Source of the DNA: an uncultured Eubacteriales bacterium
GTDB taxonomy: Bacteria > Bacillota > Clostridia > Oscillospirales > Oscillospiraceae
Assembly (NCBI GenBank): GCA_902461475.1
Contig: CABPXX010000025.1
Coordinates: 1-9,945 of the forward strand
Reading direction: 5' to 3'
Length of the DNA: 9,945 nt
Position 1 is the stretch's first letter. Every line of letters begins with the position of its first letter. The notes beneath the pieces were generated by a model. That model did no database searches and was not told the origin of the DNA. It worked only from the letters and a program-made list of their open reading frames with translations. A program made the translations under genes and the position numbers. Positions 1 through 5,661 of this stretch are shown one piece after another.

Positions 1-62
1 TTATTGAGGCCGGTGGTATCCCCGCCCAGGACTACGGTGATACCCTTGATACGGTCTGCCAT
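1..62 (-). CDS. Tail tape measure protein, N-terminal fragment (cut by window edge)
   Basis: Only the first 20 codons are present, reading MADRIKGITVVLGGDTTGLN before the window ends. This opening, a short basic start followed by a beta-strand and a G-G-D-T-T-G-L turn, is characteristic of phage tape measure proteins of Gram-positive siphophages. The position directly after the frameshifted tail chaperones is where the tape measure gene lies in almost all siphophages. The protein would set tail length and form the tail lumen scaffold. The start ATG follows a G-rich Shine-Dalgarno (GGGGGGTGA) that overlaps the stop codon of the chaperone extension, so translation is probably coupled. The rest of the gene lies outside the window. 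Confidence 0.85.
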   Translation of the reverse strand, partial: MADRIKGITVVLGGDTTGLN

Positions 63-65
63 AGG

Positions 66-263
66 TCACCCCCCAAAGAAGTAGTCAATGTCCTCCTGGG
101 TTGCCTTGACAGGGTACTCCTCATGGTCGTTGGCCTGCTCAACGAGCATGTCATACACCATTCCCATAGTCATATCTGCCAGGGCCTCATCGGACAGGTG
201 GAGCTCCGCACAGCGGAGCATAAACGTGGCCCCCGTCTCCTCCCGGACGGTGGGCCTTAACCG
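66..263 (-). CDS. Tail assembly chaperone gpT-like extension, reached by -1 frameshift
   Basis: This 65-codon reading frame is the -1 extension of the upstream chaperone. It should be made only as a fusion (148 residues of the first protein plus 65 here, 213 in total). It has no convincing start of its own: the ATG at 362 lies deep in the upstream gene with no ribosome binding site. After the shift it reads CGG TTA AGG and ends in a helical acidic stretch, finishing DIDYFFGG. In lambda the equivalent gpG-T fusion binds the tape measure protein while the G part recruits major tail protein subunits. The gene lies just before the tape measure start, as expected. The role is inferred from position and the frameshift signal; the sequence itself is not closely recognised. 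Confidence 0.85.
   Translation of the reverse strand, partial: RLRPTVREETGATFMLRCAELHLSDEALADMTMGMVYDMLVEQANDHEEYPVKATQEDIDYFFGG
203..219 (-). other. Second stem-loop downstream of frameshift site
   Basis: A perfect 7-bp inverted repeat, GCTCCGC and GCGGAGC around a 3-nt loop, lies inside the chaperone extension 8 bp beyond the frameshift stem. As RNA it would form a tight hairpin. It has no T-tract, so it is not a terminator. It may be part of the frameshift-stimulating structure or be coincidental in GC-rich coding DNA. Confidence 0.4.
228..256 (-). promoter_or_regulatory. Frameshift-stimulating stem-loop
   Basis: Arms 246-256 and 228-237 pair over 10 bp with a single bulged base at 251 and an 8-nt loop (238-245). 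The stem begins 6 nt after the slippery heptamer, the usual spacing for a structure that stalls the ribosome during -1 frameshifting. Part of the loop (GGAG) could pair with CTCC at 204-207 or thereabouts, so a pseudoknot is possible but not shown. Confidence 0.8.
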
Positions 264-706
264 TTTTTTGGGACAGAGGTAGTTTTCTCCTGGAGATTCC
301 ACAGCGCCAAAATCGCGGGCAGAATCTCGTAGATGGAAAAAACGTCGAAGCCTTCCAGCCACTCCTCCGGGGTGCTGGGCAGCTTGGGGTCATAGTGCCG
401 GGCCATGATGTAGGCTACGTTCTCGAAGATCTCCAAGTCCAGCACCGACAGCTGGGCATCTTGGGTAGCCTCCTCGTATGCCTCCAGATCCAGGAGGTAC
501 TGGGCCACGGTCTCATCGTCGGCATCCTCAGGCGGCTCCACCGGAGCAACCGCATTCGTTGCCTTAAGGGCCTTGTCAAAGGACTTGCGCAGGGTGTTGA
601 GGTCCCGCACAATATCCCGGCCCATCTTGTGCCGGTAGAGGCGGGGAACCAGGGCCGAAGCCCGGAACCCCACCTCCTTTCCGCCAATGGTTAACACCTT
701 GGTCAT
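257..706 (-). CDS. Tail assembly chaperone gpG-like
   Basis: A 149-residue soluble protein between the major tail protein and the tape measure, the place of the gpG tail chaperone. It opens MTKVLTIGGKEVGFRASALV, a beta-hairpin start typical of this group, has a basic segment (residues 22-48), an acidic segment (56-85) and a C-terminal helix rich in hydrophobics (118-138). The unshifted product ends two codons after a slippery AAA AAC, and ribosomes that shift make the longer fusion. Chaperones of this type act transiently in the cytoplasm, keep the tape measure soluble and are absent from the virion. The start ATG overlaps the TGA of the major tail gene (ATGA) and has GAGGAGG 10 nt upstream. 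The family call rests mostly on context and the frameshift. Confidence 0.85.
   Translation of the reverse strand: MTKVLTIGGKEVGFRASALVPRLYRHKMGRDIVRDLNTLRKSFDKALKATNAVAPVEPPEDADDETVAQYLLDLEAYEEATQDAQLSVLDLEIFENVAYIMARHYDPKLPSTPEEWLEGFDVFSIYEILPAILALWNLQEKTTSVPKNG
263..269 (-). promoter_or_regulatory. Slippery heptamer A AAA AAC for -1 ribosomal frameshift
   Basis: On the coding strand the sequence is CCA AAA AAC GGT TAA in the zero frame, so A AAA AAC is in the X XXY YYZ phase. Both tRNAs can re-pair with AAA after slipping one base back. The zero-frame stop comes two codons later, and the -1 frame is open for 65 further codons, to just before the tape measure gene. A stem-loop starts 6 nt downstream. 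This is the standard arrangement for phage tail chaperone genes. Confidence 0.92.
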
Positions 707-1344
707 GCGCTGGTATCCTCCTCTCCGGCATCGGGCTCTGCTGCCGCAGGCTCACCCTGGGGCAGAGAGGCCGCAGCGGCGCCAGACTTCTGGTACACCT
801 GCTTGAACCAGTTCAGCTTGACCTCAGATGTGGTCTCATCGGTAGTCCTGGCCAACACATCACCGTTTTCCAGAGGCACCGCAGAGATGGTGCTCTTCTG
901 GGTCTGGGGTGTCTTGCTGGCCTCATTGGTCTTGCTGCCAATCCCGGGCCGGGTGCCGGAGCAGTTGTACATGCAGTACCGACGCCCGTTAGTGTCGCCG
1001 TCGATTTCAAAGAGCAGTGCAAAAGGCTTGGGCTCAACCGTGGCATTCTCGATGAGCACGTTGTCCGTCTCGGTCTTGGTATACCCCCAGATGTCCATGA
1101 GCATCTGGTCAGGGTACAGGGCGATCTCCAGATCTCCCTCATAGCCGTTGTTGGAGCTGGACTGCCAATACACAATGCCATCGGCATAAAACTTACTCAA
1201 CTCCCCCTGCTGATCCAGAGTGAGGCTGACAGCGCCAGGAACCTTCACAGGAGTGTCCCAGGTGGGCGTATCACCACTTGCCGTCTGGACGGCATAGTGG
1301 ACGTTTTTCAGATTGAATTGAACTTTATCAGCTTTTTCCGCCAT
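703..1344 (-). CDS. Major tail protein (phi13 / TP901-1-like)
   Basis: A 213-residue protein that should polymerise as hexameric rings to form the tail tube. The N-terminal half reads as a tail-tube fold: a start strand (VQFNLKNVHYAV), then the segment GAVSLTLDQQGE near residues 38-49 with a following FYADGIVY, which is strongly reminiscent of the phi13-family major tail proteins. The segment PKPFALLFEID (about 105-115) followed by RRYCMYNC also fits that family. The last 25 or so residues are Ala/Pro/Glu-rich and probably disordered. It lies between the putative tail terminator and the tail chaperones, as expected. The start ATG has GAGGTG about 6 nt upstream, inside the end of the preceding gene. 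Confidence 0.9.
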   Translation of the reverse strand: MAEKADKVQFNLKNVHYAVQTASGDTPTWDTPVKVPGAVSLTLDQQGELSKFYADGIVYWQSSSNNGYEGDLEIALYPDQMLMDIWGYTKTETDNVLIENATVEPKPFALLFEIDGDTNGRRYCMYNCSGTRPGIGSKTNEASKTPQTQKSTISAVPLENGDVLARTTDETTSEVKLNWFKQVYQKSGAAAASLPQGEPAAAEPDAGEEDTSA

Positions 1345-1346
1345 TG

Positions 1347-1664
1347 TTACACCTCGATTTCATAGAGAATTTGGAAGCACTTCTCATCCTCCAGGTAGTC
1401 CTCAGTTTTGTCCCAGTAGATCCCGGCTCCGGTGAGAGCTGCTTCCACCTTTCCCTCGGTGGCCGGGTCCTTGACCTGGGTGTAGAGTTCTACGCTGATG
1501 TGGTTGATGGTGGCGTAGGCCACACCATCGGCAGCAAAGTTATTGGTGTAGGGAGAGTAGTAGCACAAAAACGGGAGTGCCGGGGCTCCGCCCTTCGGGA
1601 AGGACCGATAGGCCACCGGCAGGCCTGTGCTCTCCAGCAAGGTTTTTACATCCTCCATCGTCAT
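1347..1664 (-). CDS. Putative tail terminator / tail completion protein
   Basis: A 105-residue protein between the gp10-like neck protein and the major tail protein, the slot of the tail terminator that caps the tail tube and joins it to the neck. The composition fits this small alpha/beta fold: an N-terminal helix (MEDVKTLLESTGLPVAY), a central strand pair around ALPFLCYYSP, and HISVELYTQVKDP near residues 55-67, which resembles the strand motif of this group. The start ATG overlaps the stop of the upstream gene (ATGA). A second in-frame ATG two codons in, at 1658, is equally possible because the Shine-Dalgarno is weak. Function is from synteny more than sequence. Confidence 0.65.
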   Translation of the reverse strand: MTMEDVKTLLESTGLPVAYRSFPKGGAPALPFLCYYSPYTNNFAADGVAYATINHISVELYTQVKDPATEGKVEAALTGAGIYWDKTEDYLEDEKCFQILYEIEV

Positions 1665-2032
1665 TTGACCATCACCACCACCTTGTTCTCCAGCCGCTTT
1701 TCCGCAGCCTGTTCAGCAGGGCCGATGTGGGCCTTGCCCTCCACTCGTCCCCCGTTGACCTTGGCATGGCCATTCTCCAGCAGATGGGTGAGGGTGGGCT
1801 TTCTTCTGTTGTACACCCGGACCTGCACCGTGTTGCGCCCCTCGCTCTCGGTTGTGGAGGTCCAGCCGGAAGCGTAGTCCCCGGAGTCCCTGGGAGAGGT
1901 GGCCTTGAGCTCAGCCACCATCTCCTTGGCCACCTGTTTCACCTCCCGCTTGAGGTCGTCTGTGACCTCCTGGCTATATCCAGCCAGTTCCTCGGCCAAG
2001 GTGTCCGCCAGGTCGTCAATGCTGATGTCCAT
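1661..2032 (-). CDS. HK97 gp10-like neck / head-tail joining protein
   Basis: A 123-residue protein of the HK97 gp10 family, part of the neck that joins the filled head to the tail. Visible hallmarks are a helical N-terminus (residues 1-45), the SPRDSGDYASGW motif (46-57), a strand VQVRVYN, then THLLENGHAKVNGGRV (82-97) and AHIGPAEQ (101-108). The HLLE-GH segment followed by an H-I-x-PA block is the signature of this family. The start ATG shares one base with the stop of the head closure gene (TGATG), so the two are translationally coupled; GGAAGGTGG lies upstream. Confidence 0.88.
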   Translation of the reverse strand: MDISIDDLADTLAEELAGYSQEVTDDLKREVKQVAKEMVAELKATSPRDSGDYASGWTSTTESEGRNTVQVRVYNRRKPTLTHLLENGHAKVNGGRVEGKAHIGPAEQAAEKRLENKVVVMVK

Positions 2033-2346
2033 CAGACACCCACCTTCCTCTCCAGATACAGCTCGATGTACTCGGAGTTCTCCGGCCGGTAGGTGCGGTA
2101 CACAGAGTACCGCCGGGCGCTCTCACCCTCTCCGATCACCACCACTGGCTGGTCGGCGTAGTCCAGCGCATACACGATAGCCACCAGCTGGGGCGGGAAA
2201 CCATGCTGGCCGGCTGCCGCCCACTCAGCTCGGGAGGCGCTCTTGAGCTTGGCCCACACAGGAGACGGGGTGCCGTCCACTGGAATGCGCTGGCCCAGGC
2301 TGTCCGTCTCATAGGTTTGGGCGATAAGCTGAATCTGCTCATCCAC
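2032..2346 (-). CDS. Phage head closure protein (SPP1 gp16-like), GTG start
   Basis: A 104-residue protein that would plug the portal-connector channel after DNA packaging. Visible features are a first strand MDEQIQLIAQTYETDSLGQR, the usual T-x-D-x-x-G-Q-R turn, VWAKLKSASRAEWAAAGQ, and a late strand pair around YSVYRTYRP. These match the head-tail joining family that includes SPP1 gp16. The frame is open further upstream to an ATG at 2472, but that extension is a shadow of the connector gene. The GTG at 2344-2346 has AAGGAGG 9 nt upstream and overlaps the end of the connector gene by 8 bases, so it is the chosen start. Confidence 0.85.
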   Translation of the reverse strand: MDEQIQLIAQTYETDSLGQRIPVDGTPSPVWAKLKSASRAEWAAAGQHGFPPQLVAIVYALDYADQPVVVIGEGESARRYSVYRTYRPENSEYIELYLERKVGV

Positions 2347-2611
2347 CGCCGTCCACCTCCTTGGGCAGCAAGGCCAGCACCGTTTTGAGCCGGTCATAGG
2401 AGCGCTCATACTGGGCGGCCTTGCCCATGTAGTCGTACCGCCACTTGCAATACTGCCGGATGGCCTCATCACTCAGGGCGTTGTCCACACCTGGCGGCAT
2501 GCCGGCACTCTGAAGGTCCAACACAGCAGCGGCGATGGTTGCCTGCACCTCTTGATCCAGAACGGCGTGGTTGATGCGCAGCGCCGTCTTAATGTCTTGG
2601 ACAGTAACCAT
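2339..2611 (-). CDS. Head-tail connector protein, gp6-like
   Basis: A 90-residue, almost wholly helical protein in the place of the HK97 gp6 / SPP1 gp15 connector, which forms a ring below the portal. The sequence opens MVTVQDIKTALRINHAVLDQ, continues with a helix IAAAVLDLQSAGM, and has AIRQYCKWRYDYM followed by YERSYDRLKTVLALLP, which matches the usual connector pattern of an aromatic-rich helix and a final R-L-K-x-x-L helix. AAAGGAGG lies 4 nt before the ATG. It is the first gene after the 62-bp gap downstream of the capsid gene and overlaps the head closure start. Confidence 0.85.
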   Translation of the reverse strand: MVTVQDIKTALRINHAVLDQEVQATIAAAVLDLQSAGMPPGVDNALSDEAIRQYCKWRYDYMGKAAQYERSYDRLKTVLALLPKEVDGGG

Positions 2612-2625
2612 GTGGCCTCCTTTCC

Positions 2626-2653
2626 GGGAGGGCGGCGCTCAGGCCGCTCTCCC
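2626..2653 (-). other. GC-rich hairpin after the capsid gene
   Basis: Arms GGGAG-x-GCGGC (2626-2636) and GCCGC-x-CTCCC (2643-2653) form 10 bp with one mismatch around a 6-nt loop. It lies in the capsid-connector gap and runs straight into the connector's ribosome binding site. There is no T-tract after it on either strand, so it is not a standard intrinsic terminator. A role as a 3' mRNA stabiliser or processing barrier for the abundantly needed capsid message is inference. Confidence 0.6.
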
Positions 2654-2655
2654 TT

Positions 2656-2672
2656 GTGTCCAAGTTGGACAC
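2656..2672. repeat. 17-bp palindrome, copy 1
   Basis: GTGTCCAAGTTGGACAC is a perfect inverted repeat with 8-bp arms and a single central base; here it extends to 19 bp (2655-2673) by one more pair. It touches the stop codon of the capsid gene. The identical 17-mer recurs at 9312-9328. The odd-centred symmetry suits a dimeric DNA-binding protein, and as RNA it could form a stem with a 3-nt loop. Confidence 0.9.
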
Positions 2673-2673
2673 A

Positions 2674-3855
2674 TTAGGCACTGGCACGCTTAAAGACACA
2701 CAGGGCCTTTTTGTCGGCGGGCTTTCCGTCGGCCAGCGCCATGGCACGGTACACGGTAGAGCCGGCCCGGAAGGCCACAGATGCATCGCTCTCCACGACA
2801 GGAGCCTTGGCAAAGTTGAACTTGTAGCCCTCCTTAAAGTCACCAAACACGATGGTGTCGGCGGCGCAGTTGTCGTCCACGATCACCGGGAAGCCCAGGA
2901 TGTTGAGCTTGGCAGGAGACTGGGGATCAGTCACCACCACGGGCTTGCCAGCGGTGTCCGTCAGCCCCAGCACCTCACCATAGAAGAGCGCACGGGGCAT
3001 GGCAAACTTGGCATTGGTGAGATACTGAGTGCCCACAGTGGCCATGATCTTGGTCAGGTCCTTGAAGGTGATGGCAGTCTTGGTAAAGGTGCCGGTCTGG
3101 GTGATCTGTCCCGCCTTGAGGATGCCGGTGGCCTGGCTGGAGCCGGTGCCATTGAAGATGGCAGCATCCACGGCCACGGCGATCTTGTTGGCCAGTCGGT
3201 CCACCAGCCAGCTCTCAAAGGCGTCAATGCCCATAGCCTGGACATCGGCAGTGATCTCCACCGTCTTGATGAGCTTGTAGGCGCCCAGGCTGACGGTATC
3301 CAGCTCATCGGCGAAGTCAGTCGCAGCGGTGCCCATAGCCACCCAGCTGGCAGCGTTGACGGTCTTCTCCACAGGGTAGGACACATTGCCGGGGATGTAG
3401 GTGACATCCACAGCAGCGATGATGGGCGTCTCCTCCAGCTTGCCAACAATGCGGTTCATGGTCTGGGTGGGAATCACTGCGCTGGCAGTCACCGCCGCCC
3501 GCTCCTCTACCGTCAGAGCCTTGCCCTGCAAATTGCGCAGCCAGGCGGAGCGATACTCCGCAGACTCAGGGGTGTAGGTGCGCTTCTCGGGAAGGCCCGG
3601 GTCAAAGGTGCGCACCACCGCACCCTCCCCAGCAGACATCATCCGCATGATATTGGCCCGGTGCTCAGCGGCCTGGGTAATCTGGGTCTTCTCCTGCTTA
3701 AGGTTGCGCACCTCCTGCTCCAGGGCGTCCAAATCTGCACCAGGCTTGTCCAGCTCCTGACCAATAGCAGCCAAGCGGGCATCGATGGCATCCAGGCGGG
3801 CATCCACGCCACCGGGCTGGGCAAAAAACTGGATGCCGAATTTGGTTTTCTTCAT
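2674..3855 (-). CDS. Major capsid protein, HK97 fold
   Basis: A 393-residue HK97-type major capsid protein. The N-terminus carries a scaffolding delta-like domain: after MKKTKFGIQFFAQPGG comes a helical, coiled-coil-like stretch (about residues 17-65: RLDAIDARLAAIGQEL, then LEQEVRNLKQEKTQI). The mature part probably begins near residues 95-110, before VEERAAVTASAVIPTQTMNR. The body includes IIAAVDVTYIPGNVSYPVEK, AIFNGTGSSQATGIL and the late PAKLNILGFPVIVDD, the usual capsid-fold landmarks. The neighbouring protease would remove the delta domain. Two ATGs lie six bases apart. The first (3861) abuts the GGAGGT site with no spacing, so the second (3855), 6 nt away, is the chosen start. The upstream stop overlaps the first ATG. 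Confidence 0.95.
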   Translation of the reverse strand: MKKTKFGIQFFAQPGGVDARLDAIDARLAAIGQELDKPGADLDALEQEVRNLKQEKTQITQAAEHRANIMRMMSAGEGAVVRTFDPGLPEKRTYTPESAEYRSAWLRNLQGKALTVEERAAVTASAVIPTQTMNRIVGKLEETPIIAAVDVTYIPGNVSYPVEKTVNAASWVAMGTAATDFADELDTVSLGAYKLIKTVEITADVQAMGIDAFESWLVDRLANKIAVAVDAAIFNGTGSSQATGILKAGQITQTGTFTKTAITFKDLTKIMATVGTQYLTNAKFAMPRALFYGEVLGLTDTAGKPVVVTDPQSPAKLNILGFPVIVDDNCAADTIVFGDFKEGYKFNFAKAPVVESDASVAFRAGSTVYRAMALADGKPADKKALCVFKRASA

Positions 3856-3857
3856 GG

Positions 3858-4463
3858 TCATACCTCCAATAAAATTCTGATTTTTTTGGTTTTCCGCACG
3901 GCAGCCTCCGCCGCCAGCCGCTCCTGCCGCTCTGCCTCGATCACTCCGTCAAGCCAAGAGCGTGCGGAAATATCGGTAGACGGGTTGGCGGGCAAAGACA
4001 CCGCCGAGACGTCGTATACCTTCTTGATTCTCAAGATGCGCCGGGTGTGGGTAACCCGGTCGTAGGATTCCTCGGCCACGGTAAAGGCCCAGGACATCTT
4101 GGTAATGAGCTTGTTGCTGATCTCCTCATGAAGATTTCGGGCAGCCACACTCTTGGACAGGTCAGCCGCGATAAAGAGTCCCGTGGGGTCTGGCATGATG
4201 ATCAGCGTCCCGTTGGACTGTCTTGCCATCACATTCCCATTGTGGTCATACTGCATGATCACGTCCGACATATCCGCCCCCACCAGGGCGTTGCGGTCAA
4301 TGACCTCCTTGTACTGCACCCCTTCCTCCTCAAACAGCACATAGGGCTGGTTAAAGGTGGTGGCGTAGCCCTCCACGTAAAAGTCGGTGTCAATCCGCTT
4401 TCCCGCTGCCGTTGGCAGCAGCAGGCTCATGGCTCGGTACTCCCGGCCCGGCACCACTGGCAT
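3858..4463 (-). CDS. Prohead maturation protease (HK97 gp4 / S78-like)
   Basis: A 201-residue serine protease that cleaves the capsid delta domain and itself during prohead maturation. Visible features are FYVEGYATTFNQPYVL (28-43), VIMQYDHNGNVMAR with the probable catalytic His at 74, the segment LIIMPDPTGLFIAADL (87-102), KMSWAFTV (122-129) with the probable nucleophile Ser at 124, and VYDVSAVSLPANPSTDIS (149-166), a family signature. The C-terminal tail is charged and ends in a short hydrophobic run. AAGGAGG lies 8 nt before the ATG at 4463. The gene starts inside the portal gene (74-bp overlap), and its stop overlaps the first ATG of the capsid frame. Confidence 0.92.
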   Translation of the reverse strand: MPVVPGREYRAMSLLLPTAAGKRIDTDFYVEGYATTFNQPYVLFEEEGVQYKEVIDRNALVGADMSDVIMQYDHNGNVMARQSNGTLIIMPDPTGLFIAADLSKSVAARNLHEEISNKLITKMSWAFTVAEESYDRVTHTRRILRIKKVYDVSAVSLPANPSTDISARSWLDGVIEAERQERLAAEAAVRKTKKIRILLEV

Positions 4464-5652
4464 TTTCCTCTCCTCCTTCGTCTAAAATCACGCCGTCTTC
4501 CCGGTTCAGGGCGGACACTTCTGCATATTCTCGCCGGATGTAATACTTTTTGGCATCCGGCGTGCCAATGGGCGGCATCTGCAAAATCTCCATGGCCCCC
4601 TCCTGGTTGAGCATCCCTCGGTCAAAGAGGTCCCGGACGGCCTGGAGCTTGTCCCCCATGGTCATGTGCTGGAGCCGGTTGGTGGAAAATGCAATCTGTT
4701 TGCCCTTGGCCACATCGTCCATTCTGTAGGTCATGTTGGTATGGACAAGCCCCGCCTCAATGGCAAAGGGCTCCACCTGGCTCTCATAGTAGGCCGCCCA
4801 CTGTTCCGGGGTATACTTGGCCTGCAAAATGGCATCGTTCATCCCAAAATAGTCAAAGACGCTCTGGCGAATTTGTTCGGACTGTTTCGAGTCCACAATG
4901 TAGGGCTGGGAGACGATTTGCTTGATGTCTGCATACTTGGCATCAAACATCATCACGCCGCCGGAGTTGTCTGGCCCCAGATTGTCCTTCACCAGGCGTT
5001 GTTGCTCCTTTTTGATGTCCTCCGACTTGAGCATCTGGGCCAGCTTAGCCAAAAATCTGGGGTTGCCGGAGGCCTTGACTCCGTTGACAATGCTCTGGTT
5101 TTGGGCGTGGAGCAGCTCCATTACTGGGTATAGAGCGGCGTTGGTCTCTCCGAAAAAGTCATCCCTGTACTGCATCTGGGTCAAGACACCCACCCGCTTT
5201 AGTGGCAGCGTGGCAATTTGGCCGGACGGGAAGGAGAAGCGCATGCCCGTCTCCCCAGCTAACTCCACCACCTGGGCCTGGCTGGGTCGGATTGGGTAAT
5301 ACCCAATGATCGTGTCATTGCTACCCTCTTTGTCCACCGGCACGATAAAGGCGGTGTTTTCCGCCTTGTAGATGGTGGCCAGTCGGTACAAATACTTTTT
5401 GGTATCCTGCCACTCGTTCGGTTGATACTCTAGCGTCCGGCCCAGCCTTCCGGAGCCGGGGCCGGACACCACCGGCTTAAGCTTGGACACATGGGTGGCA
5501 AAGGTGTGGATGCACGCCCGGGTAAGGTACATCTCATACAGGCCGCCGTCAAAGCTGGTATACACCGGGGTATATCCGCCCAGGGTGCGGAACCAGGAGT
5601 ACATCTCCCGCTCCGCTTCCTTTTTCGGGAACAGCTTTTCAAACAGTCCCAC
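4390..5652 (-). CDS. Portal protein, HK97 family, GTG start
   Basis: A 420-residue portal protein, which forms the dodecameric ring at one head vertex through which DNA enters. The opening MGLFEKLFPKKEAE is typical of HK97-type portals. Further landmarks are LTRACIHTFATHVSKLKPVV (43-62), the Y-P-I-R-P-S-Q segment (about 119-125), a long helical stem region with SIVNGVKASGNPRFLAKL, a wing with YIVDSKQSEQIRQSVFDYFG (about 247-266), and ILQAKYTPEQWAAYYES. The last 35 or so residues are Gly/Ala/Pro/Glu-rich and overlap the protease gene in another frame. The GTG start has GAGGTGA about 5 nt upstream, and only 9 bases separate it from the large terminase stop. Confidence 0.93.
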   Translation of the reverse strand: MGLFEKLFPKKEAEREMYSWFRTLGGYTPVYTSFDGGLYEMYLTRACIHTFATHVSKLKPVVSGPGSGRLGRTLEYQPNEWQDTKKYLYRLATIYKAENTAFIVPVDKEGSNDTIIGYYPIRPSQAQVVELAGETGMRFSFPSGQIATLPLKRVGVLTQMQYRDDFFGETNAALYPVMELLHAQNQSIVNGVKASGNPRFLAKLAQMLKSEDIKKEQQRLVKDNLGPDNSGGVMMFDAKYADIKQIVSQPYIVDSKQSEQIRQSVFDYFGMNDAILQAKYTPEQWAAYYESQVEPFAIEAGLVHTNMTYRMDDVAKGKQIAFSTNRLQHMTMGDKLQAVRDLFDRGMLNQEGAMEILQMPPIGTPDAKKYYIRREYAEVSALNREDGVILDEGGEENASGAGPGVPSHEPAAANGSGKAD

Positions 5653-5661
5653 TTTCTCACC

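Noticed and set aside
264..362. Separate ATG start at 362 for the second tail chaperone frame
   Set aside because: No ribosome binding site, and the region before the slippery heptamer is a shadow of the first chaperone; the frameshift explains the frame better.
2656..4065. 469-codon open frame on the plus strand opposite the capsid gene
   Set aside because: It is antisense to the capsid and protease genes, has no recognisable motif, and arises from the codon bias of GC-rich DNA. The minus strand encodes clear HK97 proteins.
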